From assembly GCA_014871385.1 (NCBI GenBank), contig CM026425.1, positions 19,428,902 to 19,492,901 on the forward strand: DNA of 64,000 nt. Direction: 5' to 3'. The notes beneath the pieces are model-generated. The model worked only from the letters and a program-made list of their open reading frames with translations. It searched no databases and had not been told where the DNA came from. The DNA comes from Ceratodon purpureus (Eukaryota > Streptophyta > Bryopsida > Pseudoditrichales > Ditrichaceae). Position 1 is the first letter of the stretch, and every line of letters starts with the position of its first letter. A program made the translations under genes and the position numbers. Shown here piece by piece: positions 45,814 through 57,149 of this stretch.

Positions 45814-48800
45814 ATGAGTCGCGGACTGCGCAAGGCGCGCGTCTCCAGCTCTTGTTGGGGGAGATTTTTGCGCATTCTGCTCGTGGCTGTGTGCGCGCTC
45901 TCCATCGCCGGCGGCATGATTTTGGCACGGGAGTTCTCGTCGCTCAGGTGGGAGGATGGAGCTGGAATTCTGCACGCCAGAACAGGGGTGTCGGGGCGCA
46001 AGCTGTCAGGTGGGGAGGTTTTGAAGGCTAAGAGCGACGCACGTTCGGCATTACCCTTCTTGGATGCGACGGAGAAAGAATTGCAGGAGAGCGCGGTAGA
46101 GCCATTGCAGAGTGATGCGGATTCCGTGCTGGAGAGGGCGAAGAGACGGCTTGTGTCTAGAATTGGATTTGGATCGTGCACATCGAGAGTAGCCATTGAT
46201 CAGCACATTTGGGTCAATAGCATCATCCCCAGCGATGTCGATGCGTGGATCTGGTGAGCTCTGAGAATTGAAGGGTTTTCCTCCCTGATTCCGATTGTGT
46301 GATTTTCCTGCATGCATGCCCTGGAAACACATGTGTATGCGTTACTGTTTTCTGTGGTAGAGATTTGGCTAGTTTGTTTCCTCTTTGGAAACGATATTTT
46401 GTGGATGAGTCAGAAAGTTGCCACGCAGGGCTGGCGACATCGCTTATACAGATTGGCCGGATGTCAACTGTGCTGCGAATCCTTCCCATATCCATTGCAA
46501 CTGCACACGAAACTGGCTTCGGTCGAATCCTGACTCCTGTTTAGCAGGTACGACTACACAATTTTGCCTCAAAACTGCCGATATTGTCTATATTAATGAA
46601 CCATGTACTTTGAACGTCATCTTAATAGACACATCTAAGGCGCGCTAGTTCACAGGTGACGTCGCACATGCCCGGTTAAAGTTTGAAGAGCAGCTCAGCA
46701 ACTTGGATTACAGTAAGGTAAGAGACAATTTCCATAAGGTTGCGTCATTATTACAAATGCTCAACCTGTCCGTTCTTTCATGTTGTCATTTTTGGTTTTT
46801 TTACTAAGACCTCATATATTTTTTGGTTGTATTTTTTAGTTTTATTTTTCGGATCAGTTTAGTACAATTCTGTGAAGACAGCTGCTATTTTTTGTGCTGC
46901 CGTGAACGCGTATCAAGAAACAGTTAGTTACAGAGAACTTAGTAGGTGGGGACTGTTATGTACTAACCCCGCATGTGTTTGAGGCAGTTTGTGGATTTCA
47001 TGTGCTCCACTTCTAAAAACAACTCCTGGAGATCGCTGGATTTGTCTTTGTGTGATAGACCGATCCTCGGCACATGGGACGACCATGATTATAACTGGTG
47101 AGTTGCTTTCTGCTGTTGCTCAACGCGCTACGATGTTGATTCACCACAACATATGAAGAAAATTAATTTCTTCAGGTTTCGATGTTGAAGATGGCTTACC
47201 GGACATACATCTAAGACAAGCACAAAGTTAGGACTGAATGGGGTTGGAATTAGGCAGGATGGTGATAAACGCATGCCTACTAAGGAAGAACAGAAGCAGT
47301 TATATCTTGATGCCTTGGGAGTGCCCAGGAACAGCCCTCGACGTAGCAATGGCAGAGGCATATACTGGAGGGTACTTGTCCGAATCCTTGGAATTCATTG
47401 ACAATCTAAACAATTCCCAGTTATCGTGTCCTTCCTGTTGGAGATGTGCTCTTAATCTTAGTTTGGTGAAGCTGGTTCCAAGTCTCCATGGGCTTGCTCG
47501 GTCATTTCAGGTCTGAAGACTTGACATCACCTGTCTCATTCATTGATGTTCATTATGTCCTTTTGTGCCATGCAGCACACGTTGAACGAGGGTGTCGCTG
47601 GAAAAGAAATAGATGTTCTTCTTTTAGATGAGCGCTTTCATCGTGATACCAAACCATGTCATACGCGTCGGGATTTTTGCAATTTTACAAACCCAAAGAA
47701 GACCAAGTATATGTGGTATTTATCTTAGCCTTTGTCGTCAATGATCCTATGGTATTATTCTTTTCATTGATGTTGATACTTCACTCTATTTTTGACATGT
47801 CTTTTGTAACCTTCTCTCTTTGCCTGATATACCCGCTGAATTATTGACCGATTTGGACCCTGAATCTAGAATCTTCCTAATTAATAAATCTGTCATAATC
47901 TCTCATCCGCATGATATAACTAATTTGGTGACTTAGTTCTAGTGCTGTTTGACTCGTAATATCAGAATGAAAATCACTATCCATAACATGCTGCAGGACA
48001 AAGTTTGTGGTTTGATTGCAATGCCGTGTGGTTGGTTTCTCAATGCTATGCAGACAATGCTTAACGAGCAAACGGTATGGCAGGTGTAAGGATTTTTTAG
48101 AAGGTGGTGCTGCTGGAACAGGGTCGTGTTGCAAAAAGGATGATCAATTTTGGCAAGGTACTCAATCAACTAAAGCTATCTCTAATAGCTGACTTGGGCA
48201 CAAACCTTCATCAGAATTTATGAAGTATGACCTAATGTCTTCTTTGGTCACTTTCGTGAGAATATTTGGCAGTTGCGATGGAGTATATGATCATTAAAAA
48301 GCCTCAGTGACCCGAGTATTCTACACAGCTTGCCATGACATTACAAGTGAATATGATGTGTATAATTTCCTGCAGAAAACTAATACTTGGAGTTGATAAG
48401 TGCCCAAACATTCTCAGAAAGAGCTGGGATTAACTGAATTCTAGAAGCTGTTGTGTGCAGGGTGGTGCAGAATTCTGGAAAACCGGGCCAATCCATTATG
48501 GAATCAAGTTTGCAACCCAAAGTCACCATTATACGGCTTTGTGGATGCTAATATCGAAATGATTCATAACAACTCCATAAATGAAGTCTTTGCATGGAGC
48601 ATATTGAATCAGGTGGACGCCACTAGTGATTTAAGTGTGCTATGTGAGGTAAAGGTTTCTACCTAGATATCAACTGCGAGAAATGTGCAGCTCTTCGAGA
48701 TCCCCATATATCGCATGAGACCTAAATTAACAGTCCCACCTTTCACAGTGTTGATGTCCGATAGAGTGTTCTATCGCATAGCACTGAATTGCATTCGAAA

Positions 48801-50557
48801 CCTATAATTACAAGCTCCATCTGTTTGTAGATTTTGGGGCCACAGCAGCGGAGGTGGCTAAGACACGAGCTTGAGAATTCTCAAGCTGTCTTGAAGCTGG
48901 TGGTTTCTGGTTCACCTCTCATCAGTAACCCCACTGAATTTGTGAGTTTCTGATGACTATCGTAGTAATGTGAAGAGAACTAAAGTTTTCACCTGAGCGC
49001 ACTCTCAAGGTACAAGCGGTCATTTTCAGAACATTTACATTGTGCCTCAATCATTAGGCTATGACAAGGTACCAGTAATGCTGCATAGGGTTATTCTTGT
49101 CACTGTACATGGTCTTTTATGTGAAGTTCACAGGGTGTAAGGTGGAGGGATACAGGTGTGCAGCCAAGCCAGGAAGAAACATCCAGCTGCATATTGCAAA
49201 TGCTACGATGACTTCGATTGCTTCCAACCTGCACAGAGGAATCTTTTGCACATGTTTACCACAGCTCCTGGTTGTGTGGTTGTTTTGACTGGGGACTTCC
49301 ACTTTTCAGATATTAAGGCATGCTACTCTTATGCCTGAAGCGACTTTTACATTGTAAAACTAGTGCTCGGTCGATGAGTCCTCTTCCTTTCTACAGATTA
49401 TGCACATTGAACTTTATTGTACTTCTCCAGTGTCTTCTCCTTTTCTTGATGTATAGCAATTCATGTCGCAATTCACCGTGATGATTGACCAGAACGCCAG
49501 TGCTGTACCTATGTTCCTGCTTTGTCGAAACGAGGATCCTTGATATTAGAGTCAGTAGTCCAAGGTAATCATTTCTTGTTGAGTTCTGCAGATCGATGTT
49601 GATCAAGTTCATTCTCTAATGCAGATTTTGCAGCCTGGAAACCGCCGTTACAGTAATGATTATGGAAGTACAGATCTTCCTCGACCGCTAGTGCAGGTTT
49701 GACCCAACTTTGTTGAATTTTTCATTGTGTTGAGTCAGACTGGATGCATCGGAGATCTGAACAGTACTACAATCCTTTCAGAAGAGGTGCCCGGTCTACA
49801 AACTTCAATGCGAGGGTCCATTGTAATACCATAAGCATCAGATTTTCTTGTTGGCGAGTGAAAGGATGCGTGCATCTACTATTACTAACTGAACCATGTT
49901 CACCCCAGGTCATGGCCAGTGGCCTCACAAACAATACGGCTGCACCTGCTGCTTGCGAAGGTTTGTCTACAGGCGTCTATGTCAGAGAGACATCCATGCT
50001 TCCAGAGTTGCTTTTATTTATGTGGTTTGAGTTTCTGGACTCATTTGCTGCTGCATCTGTATTGTAGTCCTGCTTGACGCTTCTTCATTATTGTGCCAGG
50101 GTTTCGCATTGACAAAGTGGGCCTCAGACCGAATGGAGCGTGTGATTTTGTTTCTGGCCCAGCCTTTGGGTTGATTGAGGTACGCAATTCCTTGTAATTA
50201 CCAGTCGTTTTTAGGTCAGCAGATCGGCATTTGAAGGCTTTGCAAGACAAACCAAATGTTTGATTTGGAAAGCGGATCAGAATCTGTCCGTACTATCCCT
50301 CTTTTTGGCGAACAAAAGGGTCGTCTATATACCCGAGTGGATTCACCACTCAGATTTTGAATGGTTCATTTGCGAATCGTACAGAATGACACAGGTATGC
50401 CGTAGCCCAACATGTGCAGTTATTAACGGCATTTCTCAATATCCAGGTTGACTGGGATATCTTACCACCAAGGGCACGGCTTCAAATTCGTGGCGATGAT
50501 GGTCAAGTGCTACTTGAGCAGAAACTTTCTTTAGATTCTTGTGTTCCTGTGTCTTGA
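45814..50557 (+). CDS. PhoD-like metallophosphatase (alkaline phosphatase D family), 15 exons
   Basis: Exons: 45814-46253, 46429-46547, 46656-46717, 46988-47097, 47254-47371, 47576-47706, 48084-48157, 48461-48648, 48831-48941, 49030-49068, 49156-49317, 49625-49696, 49909-49960, 50100-50179, 50447-50557. All phases agree and give about 622 aa. An N-terminal signal anchor (FLRILLVAVCALSIAGG) predicts a secreted or membrane-anchored enzyme. Family motifs: RIGFGSCTSRVAIDQ, WIWAGDIAYTDW, ILGTWDDHDYNWQDGDKRMP, VLLLDERFHRDT, ILGPQQRRWLRHEL with LKLVVSGSPL, and VVVLTGDFHFSDIK. These supply the metal-binding Asp/Asn/His residues of phosphodiesterase/phosphomonoesterase members. Cysteines (NCAANPSHIHCNC, GSCCKKDD) suggest disulfides. 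The 5' splice site after exon 11 is GC (AAG|GCATGC), all others are GT. ATG 45814 is the first ATG in the open frame; an upstream GTG is not needed. Confidence 0.9.
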
Positions 50558-50750
50558 ATTTTTCTACAAACTTTTCTATAGAATATTTCTTCAGTGCACC
50601 GGTAAATCTTGCACTAACAGTGTTCCTAAATCCTATTTCTGAGCTCCTCTATGCTTCTATTTGGTTGTAAAAAAGTGATTCAGAGTGATTCTTTAGATGC
50701 TTTACTTCAGTGACTCTACTTTTACGCACCACCATTTCATTTGTCATTTG

Positions 50751-51100
50751 AAAGCAATCTGCAAACGAAACGTAGGTAAATCAGTAGCCGAAAGATAACA
50801 AAATGTTGAATGTCTCAGTATGTCTAAAACGCTTGGGATAATTACTCACAAACAGAATACATGACTGATATATCCTGTAAATGGGAATGAAGCGTGCCAT
50901 ACTCCTAGAGCAGTCTGCGAAGGAAATACAGGTAATCCATAGCCGAAGGACAACAGGATGCAGAATGTTGAATGTCTCACTACATCTAAAATGCTAGGGT
51001 TCTGTTATATATACACTTGGAAAATCTACTCCACAATCGAAAGTCCAGGACTAATGTATCCTGCAAAGCAACCTGACATACTCCCAGAGCGAAGTAGAAC
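50751..51100 (+). repeat. Diverged tandem duplication of about 165-175 bp
   Basis: Copy 1 (about 50751-50917) and copy 2 (about 50918-51095) share AATGTTGAATGTCTCA, AGCCGAAAGATAACA/AGCCGAAGGACAACA and TATATCCTGTAAA/TGTATCCTGCAAA in the same order. It lies in the 3' flank of the PhoD-like gene. No coding meaning is seen. Confidence 0.6.
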
Positions 51101-51179
51101 ACCGCATACCTTTGTATTACTAGTCTTTTAAGGAAGACTGTAGTCTAAAACCGGCTTGCTGACCGACTGTGGTCGCATG

Positions 51180-51555
51180 TGAAATCAGGATCTCTATGTT
51201 CGACGCATCCGTGGTCAGTGTGCTTGAAGTTTCCTCCTGCCGTAATTCTTCTGGCTCTTCTTCTGGATGTCGGACTTCTGAGTAGTGCGCACCGAGTCAG
51301 CGAATTCATCTTGCCATAAACTTCGTGACATCAGCAGAGTGTCGTCCTGGTGCGACGGCGTCCTTCTAAGAACACGTTTGCATTTCACGTTTGGACGAGT
51401 CGGGATGTGTGCAAGTCGGGACACTCGTCCAGAACCAGGTCTTCGGAAAGCAAAGCGCCTGATCGCATTCAAAACCAGGAACGTCATGTTCGACACACCT
51501 GTTGTCAGTGTGCGTCGTGATTCCTCCAGCCAAAACCTTTCGGGGATGAACACGC
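51180..51555 (+). repeat. Diverged direct repeat of about 55 bp
   Basis: ATGTTCGACGCATCCGTGGT (51196) and ATGTTCGACACACCTGTTGT (51486) start two blocks that continue CAGTGTGC and TTCCTCC at the same spacing, 290 bp apart. The second block overlaps the 3' part of the minus-strand small ORF. Confidence 0.5.
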
Positions 51556-51864
51556 GATATCACAATGAGTACCCGACGAGCTGATGCATCTTGAACAGTG
51601 CCGAATCCAAATTAGTGGGAGCAAGAGAAGAAACATGAGAATCACAAGCGCGTAGGCTAGGCAAATTATCATGCACATGCCCTGAAAAACATGTGTGAGC
51701 CCTGAAAAAGCAGAGTGATCCACCGTGGTGCTCTCTCCCAGTGCCTCAAGTCCACCAGTAGAGGGGACTTCTTGCGGCACCTGGCCATGACCGCGAGGAC
51801 CTGCAACTGGTTGCGGTTGGGTCACTAGGACCGGGCCTGAGCGTACACCTTCGGGATTCTCCAT
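51505..51864 (-). CDS. Small single-pass membrane protein candidate (119 aa)
   Basis: ATG 51862-51864. A Pro/Gly-rich N-terminal half is followed by CMIICLAYALVILMFLLLLP, one strong transmembrane helix of about 22 residues, then IRHCSRC, a short cytosolic Cys/Arg tail. Codon choice looks gene-like. No family is recognised. It starts only about 35 bp from the first helicase-like exon on the other strand, so it may be an independent gene whose DNA interrupts, or precedes, the neighbouring pseudogene. The C-terminal 25 residues may be intron read-through. Confidence 0.4.
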   Translation of the reverse strand: MENPEGVRSGPVLVTQPQPVAGPRGHGQVPQEVPSTGGLEALGESTTVDHSAFSGLTHVFQGMCMIICLAYALVILMFLLLLPLIWIRHCSRCISSSGTHCDIACSSPKGFGWRNHDAH

Positions 51865-51897
51865 TCTTCGTCCGCGGTACCAATAATTCTTTGAATC

Positions 51898-53956
51898 TGC
51901 AGGTCACTCTCATCCGCAAGCTGCTGGAAAAGTATCCTGATTCCAAAGTTGTTGAGGTTCGTTCAATTGACAGTTTTCAGGTGCGTTTCTCTTACATGTA
52001 ATTGGTTCACTTTCTTAGGGAACGGGTCCGGAAAAATTGAATTCACTCACACTTGACTACCTTAGCTTGTCCCTAATTATGTATCTGGAGAATATGTAAC
52101 CATTGGGAACTCAGGTGTCGATTTAATTTCATTTTCACAGGGAGTAGAAAGTGAGAATCTTGTGATTGTATCGCTGTGCGGTCGAATGCTGGAGAAAATA
52201 TCGGACATCTGAGTATGCGGAATCGCTTGTGCGTTGCGGCATCAAGAGCGCGTTGTGGTGTGTATTTCGCTGGGAACAACTCCACTCTTGCCCAGAAACA
52301 TACCTACTGGAGGACATTGATCGGCTACTTCGCAGATGAAAACGCCATCGACTCTTCAATTCCATTCTGCTGTCCCTGGCACCCAGATCGACCAGCGTTT
52401 GAAATCAGCAACACTGATGTTTCAAAATTTCAACCATCTGAAGTGTGAGATTATCCTTGCGATCATGAATTACCTGTAATCACGTAATAATTTCTGTAAT
52501 CTTGCTTGTCACTCTGGAGATCACCACGATCAATGCATAGAGCCAATGAATTTCACGTTCCGGCCATGTGGTCACTCACAAACAAGAAAGTGTTACGGAG
52601 ATGAAGAGATTCATTCATGCAAGACAAAGATCATGCATGAATTCGTAATTTGCAAGCACATCATGGAGATGGATGCTGGCACGTAAAAGGAACCAGAAAA
52701 GCTCACCTGAAGCGTCGAGTATTATGCTGGAAGGAGCTCAAGTGCGGCCACTTGTGCAAATTGTACTGCTCTGAAGATTGTGCAGGCGCCCCTTGCAAAG
52801 AATGTCTAGAGACTGAGAAGGAGAAAGAGAGAATCAAGCTTCAAATTCTCATCAAAGTAATTGACAGCAAAAGGAAAGAGCTTGACGCGGAAATTTAGAA
52901 GCTGAAAGAGAAAGGAGATGAGGGGATTGTGGTGAAGCAAGTGATGACACTGCACTCTCATATTTCATGGTATGAGGTTCTAAACAAAACCAGATGAAAA
53001 GAGAAACAATCATTTTGTACTTCTAGAGTAGGAATTTGACGTACTTCTCAATGTGTGGGCTGGTGCAGGCAAAAGAAAGAGTAGAAAAGTACATTCTACC
53101 AGATTGCAAAACCATGGTTGTAGTCACGAAAGTGCAAGAAATCGAGAATCGGAAGCTTTAAGAGAAGTTTCTAAATGCACAAAGAGATCTCATAGATCCA
53201 TTGCTCATTCCAGAATGGCTGTTCTACGCTGGTTCAGACAAGCTGTTCCCTACGGTTGTGGATTAAGGCTTTGGGGCTGCACCAGAAATGGTATGTTCAA
53301 AACGTGATTTGCAAATGAGTCTACAACACAGTAATGCTGGCATTTTGGAATGCTCATGCTAGTTGTGGGTATGACAGGCGCATATCTTTCATGTCTACTC
53401 AATAATTGCTGAAAATCATGACAACCACAATCTTCTGCTTTCTGAAGTACATCTCGGGAAGACCTGAAGGTATGAACTTTCCTAAGTATACACAAATTTA
53501 TCCAGACATGTATCTTGTCTGTAATTTCAGCTGGAATGACTATGCATGTATATTGTGAATCTTACTCTTGCAATCTGTTGTACGTGAGCTGTTGCAACCT
53601 ACCGGTCTTCATAGGTGGTCATTAAAAGAGATTGGGCACAAAGGTTCTAACAGATAATTGGATGTGGCAGCCTGCAGGTCACGTTGTTTGGAGTCTGTAG
53701 ACAAAGAGTATAATGGTAAAAATCTCCGGTAAAAAAGATATGACTCACTATCCCCGGTTGGAGGTCAAGAGAATGGAGAAGAACTCAGACCTTTTGCACT
53801 TATCATATTCAACCCAGATCAAGCCATCTCGCGTTTCATTGTATCTTACAAGCTTATAGATTTACAAGACCCGGCCAGACCCAATGGATCCGAGAGATTT
53901 GGTGAAGAGCAAGCATCCAAAAGCGATGGTATATGGCGTGTGCCAACAGTGCCTTA
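51898..53956 (+). pseudogene. Helicase (UPF1/ZNFX1-type) end, NFX1-like cysteine repeats and PARP catalytic domain, decayed
   Basis: Exon 51898-51978 reads VTLIRKLLEKYPDSK and EVRSIDSFQ, and from 52140 GVESENLVIVSL, then one base is missing before VRSNAGENIGHLSMRNRLCV and AASRARCGVYFAGN: helicase motifs V and VI. Then cysteine-rich stretches: RPCGHSQTRKCYGDEEIHSC, CKHIMEMD, and after a frame change LKCGHLCKLYCSEDCAGAPC, like ZNFX1/NFX1 zinc repeats. A TAG-type stop follows AEI (52896). From 53063: VVVTKVQEIENRKL, stop, EKFLNAQRDLI, LFYAGSDKLFP; then NHDNHNLLLSEVHLGKT and KRYDSLSP ... FNPDQAISRFIVSY, a PARP catalytic fold pattern. Two frameshifts and at least three stops indicate a pseudogene, 5'-truncated. 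Confidence 0.6.
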
Positions 53957-55318
53957 AATTTCAGGGGTTAACTCCGGAGGAAATCCACTTCCTAATTGCT
54001 GAGTCCCAATTCTTTCGGATGTCCATAAACAGGGTGATGAAGGCTAGAACTTAAACCTTCTTCAGCAAGGGAATCTATTTATTGCATTCGATCAGGAGCT
54101 CCTTAGCTTTGTCTAAGCTTCATAAATTGTGTCCCACGCAGAGCTAAACGTTCATGAATCGTCTAAGCATGTTGAATCCTCGAGGTTGCTTGACCACCTC
54201 ATGTATTCTTGCCGATGTAGGTCACTAATTAATGTGAAGCTGTTTATGGAGCTGGTGTCTACACAGCTGTCCATCCGGACATATCAGTGGCATGTTGTGA
54301 AGGTTCTAACATGATGCCACTGTCGATTGCAATCCCGGGTGACTTTGGAAAAAATTTCAACCATGGAGGAAGTGCAAATGTACTAGCGATCAAAGATGCG
54401 GCCCAGTTGCTACCTAGAATATGTGTGGTTCATTTCTCGTTATTGGAGGACGCAAAACGCCTGATGCAAGGGCAATGCATAGAAATTTATCAATAATTTA
54501 GAGCCTGATGATTTTTTGGCATCGTTTGTACACGTACACGTAACGCAACGGGAGAAAAAATTGATGCGCTGTCCTCTGCATGGCTCAGTCGGCGTCAAAA
54601 TGTATATTTTTTATATACTCTTTATCTGGTAATATGTGTACAAGCTACTTGCTCCATTGCTGATAACAATGTGCAAACAAGTTTGCAGCGTCTACATCAA
54701 TGCTTAGACTCTCTTTTATTGAGTCGTCACTGAGGCCGACCAACCAGTCATCAACCTCATGAACGTTCAACATAATTAGTTGTAGCTTAATTAGAAACAT
54801 ACTTTTAAAAACACAAATTCCTTCTGGCGCAAACCAATGGCAAGAACAACCGCTAATGCTATATTTGACGCAGATGCAGTCCATAATCAGTCACAAAGAT
54901 TCGCTACTTCACATAGGTTCTAATCATAAAATCGATGTCATTGCAATCCAGACACAACACACCTTGCTCAGATCACCCAACACTATATGTACTACTGAAT
55001 CAAATACATATCAACCTCACAGAATGTCAATGATGTACATTTCAAACTCACTGCACGGGATTGAACATTTGCTGCGGAGGTTCGCAAACAAATTATATGA
55101 ACACGGAAAAGTTTTTAGAAAAAATCGACAGGCAATGCCTATCAATAAGATTAGCTTCACACTAGGATGATTGACTCATATAATTTACATTCAAGGCCGC
55201 TTTTACACTTGGGCAACTAAATTCACGGCCAAGCTGAAGGCACTGGCGGTGCAAATTGGAATAGGATAGTGCCGTATAATTTGCAAAAATGAGATAACTA
55301 CCGATCACTATATACAAT
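53957..55318. other. No supported gene
   Basis: Short plus-strand frames at 54129-54496 (for example RLLDHLMYSCRCRSLINVKL) may be a further decayed exon of the pseudogene but carry no motif. The last 150 bp are the 3' flank of the kinase gene. Confidence 0.3.
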
Positions 55319-56938
55319 TTACAGTTCAGAAGAAGCATCCAGAGGTGGTTGTAAGTCGGCAGAGCGATCCAAGTACCAAGTGTGGCTGGAGCGCCAGCCA
55401 TAGAACGGGAACCGATCAGGGCCCTGCAAGCGCTGCCTAAGGCTGTCCACTTGGCTCGCCAGCACCTTCAAGATCCTCTCGAATGACGGCCTCTTCGGCG
55501 GATCTGCGTCCCAGCAGCGGAGCAGCAGCGATCGAATGCTGGGGTCGATGTGGTCTGGCAAGTGCGGTCGGTGTCCGCTCAGAACGAGGTCGTAGTTGGT
55601 CATCAGCTGGCCCTCAAAGGGCAACAATCCCGTCAGGACCTCGTAACATGCCATGCCGAAGCTGTACACATCCGCTTTCTGCGTGCACGCATCCGCAGCA
55701 CTGGTGCGGTTCTTGAGAGCCAACAAAATCTCTGGCGCCCTCCAGAAGCCCGTGCCAACCACTCCCACAGAGCATTCGAAATCTGCGACGAAGCAATCTG
55801 GGTACTCGTTGTAGTTGCCGGACGCGAATCGCTCCACCAGCACATTGGACGCCTTGAGGTCTCTGTGCAGGATGTTGCTCTTGTGCAGGGTGTACATCCC
55901 GCGCGCAATCTGTCCCATGATCCGCACCGCCACGCGCTCTTCGAAGGGCGGCCCGCAGTTCCCCTTCTCCTGCATTCGGAGGTCGATGAGGTTGCGCAGA
56001 TCGCCGCAGAACTTCTCCAGTACGAAGGCGAATCGGCCGTTCTTCAGCAGTGTGCCGCCGATGATGGACGAGGTGCCTGTTCCGTGCACAGACGCATCCG
56101 TCATGATGAGCTTTGTCTCGCCGCATCCCCTGCTCTGCGACAACCTCCGCCGCAGCTTTGGAGACCACTGCGATTGCAGCGACTGCAGCGAGAAGCCCTC
56201 CTTCATCACCTTCACGACGCACTTAGTCGGAGACGAGGAGCCGTCGCAGGACCTCATGGAGCATTGCGCTTCGAAGATCTCTGCCTGCCCCCCCTCCGCA
56301 ATCTTCCCCCCCAACTCCAGATCCTCGAAGTCCTGGAAGAACGAATGCTGCTCTCGCTTGAGCCTCTCGAACACCTCCCTGCTCTTCTCTAGAGACTCGA
56401 CGGAATGCAATTGGGGGGGCATGTCCTCTGCAACTAGCTTTCGACCTAGAAATGCTCTGCCAAATTCCCTCGCAATAACCACACCTAATGGAACCTGCTT
56501 CTTCTGTTTCACGCAGTGGTCTTCGACTGTGCTCAGCTCGCTCCAGTGCTCTTTGGAGGCTTGGATTCGAAAGTCGACCTCGCTGGGGAACTCGCTCCGG
56601 CGCTGCACCATGCTCTGACAGCGCGTAGAAAAATAACCTGGCGACGAGGAGGCAGCTGCGGAAGTGGATGTGGAGTCGAAGGACATCCTCTGCTCAGTGC
56701 TGGAGAACGAGCTCACATCAGATGATTTGCCAATTCCCCAGCGCCTGGCTTCCGTGGTGCGGGAGGAGAGCGCTGGGCCATCATCGTCCTCGTCCTCGGG
56801 ACAAGGATGAGCCTGCGCCACAGCCACAGCCACAGCCACAGCCACAGCCACCCTGGGGTCTGCCATAGCCACGGACGGTGTCTGGCTTGTGCTCAGGTGT
56901 TGTACATGGGAGTCGCTGGTACGAGAGAGAGCATGCAT
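55319..56938 (-). CDS. TKL/RAF-like protein kinase, intronless, DFE instead of DFG
   Basis: A frame of 539 codons. The likely start is the second Met (ATG at 56866-56868, MADPRVAV), 24 residues after the first. N-terminus: a VAVAVAVA run made by a GGCTGT repeat, an acidic patch and Ser-rich stretch, then about 110 residues of a helical regulatory region. Kinase domain from about residue 205: GGKIAEGGQAEIFEA loop, CVVKVMKEGF with the ATP lysine, HRDLKASNVLV catalytic loop, VADFECSVGVVGTGFWRAPE activation segment, DVYSFGMACYEVLTGLLPF, and CWDADPPKRPSF with the closing Arg. The magnesium motif is DFE, not DFG; the Asp is kept, so activity is possible. It is soluble with no signal or membrane segment. 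Family: PK_Tyr_Ser-Thr type, plant TKL. Confidence 0.85.
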   Translation of the reverse strand: MHALSRTSDSHVQHLSTSQTPSVAMADPRVAVAVAVAVAVAQAHPCPEDEDDDGPALSSRTTEARRWGIGKSSDVSSFSSTEQRMSFDSTSTSAAASSSPGYFSTRCQSMVQRRSEFPSEVDFRIQASKEHWSELSTVEDHCVKQKKQVPLGVVIAREFGRAFLGRKLVAEDMPPQLHSVESLEKSREVFERLKREQHSFFQDFEDLELGGKIAEGGQAEIFEAQCSMRSCDGSSSPTKCVVKVMKEGFSLQSLQSQWSPKLRRRLSQSRGCGETKLIMTDASVHGTGTSSIIGGTLLKNGRFAFVLEKFCGDLRNLIDLRMQEKGNCGPPFEERVAVRIMGQIARGMYTLHKSNILHRDLKASNVLVERFASGNYNEYPDCFVADFECSVGVVGTGFWRAPEILLALKNRTSAADACTQKADVYSFGMACYEVLTGLLPFEGQLMTNYDLVLSGHRPHLPDHIDPSIRSLLLRCWDADPPKRPSFERILKVLASQVDSLRQRLQGPDRFPFYGWRSSHTWYLDRSADLQPPLDASSEL

Positions 56939-57149
56939 ATATGCACTGGGTCAAAGCAAGGCTCCGTCCGAATTGCCAGTGACGATACGAATTGCCAGGA
57001 GAAGTTAGAGCCTGAGCGGCAGTCTAAGATGGATGGATGGATCCTAAAATGCAGTGGAGTTAGTACTAGTGTGGAGATGATGATGGCAAATGCAATTACC
57101 CCACCCCAGCAAATGGTAGACGAGAGTCGAGACCCATGCGATATCAAAC

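Noticed and set aside
55483-56618. Long plus-strand ORFs (up to 280 codons) opposite the kinase gene
   Set aside because: Antisense shadows of a GC-rich coding region; kinase motifs on the minus strand explain the DNA.
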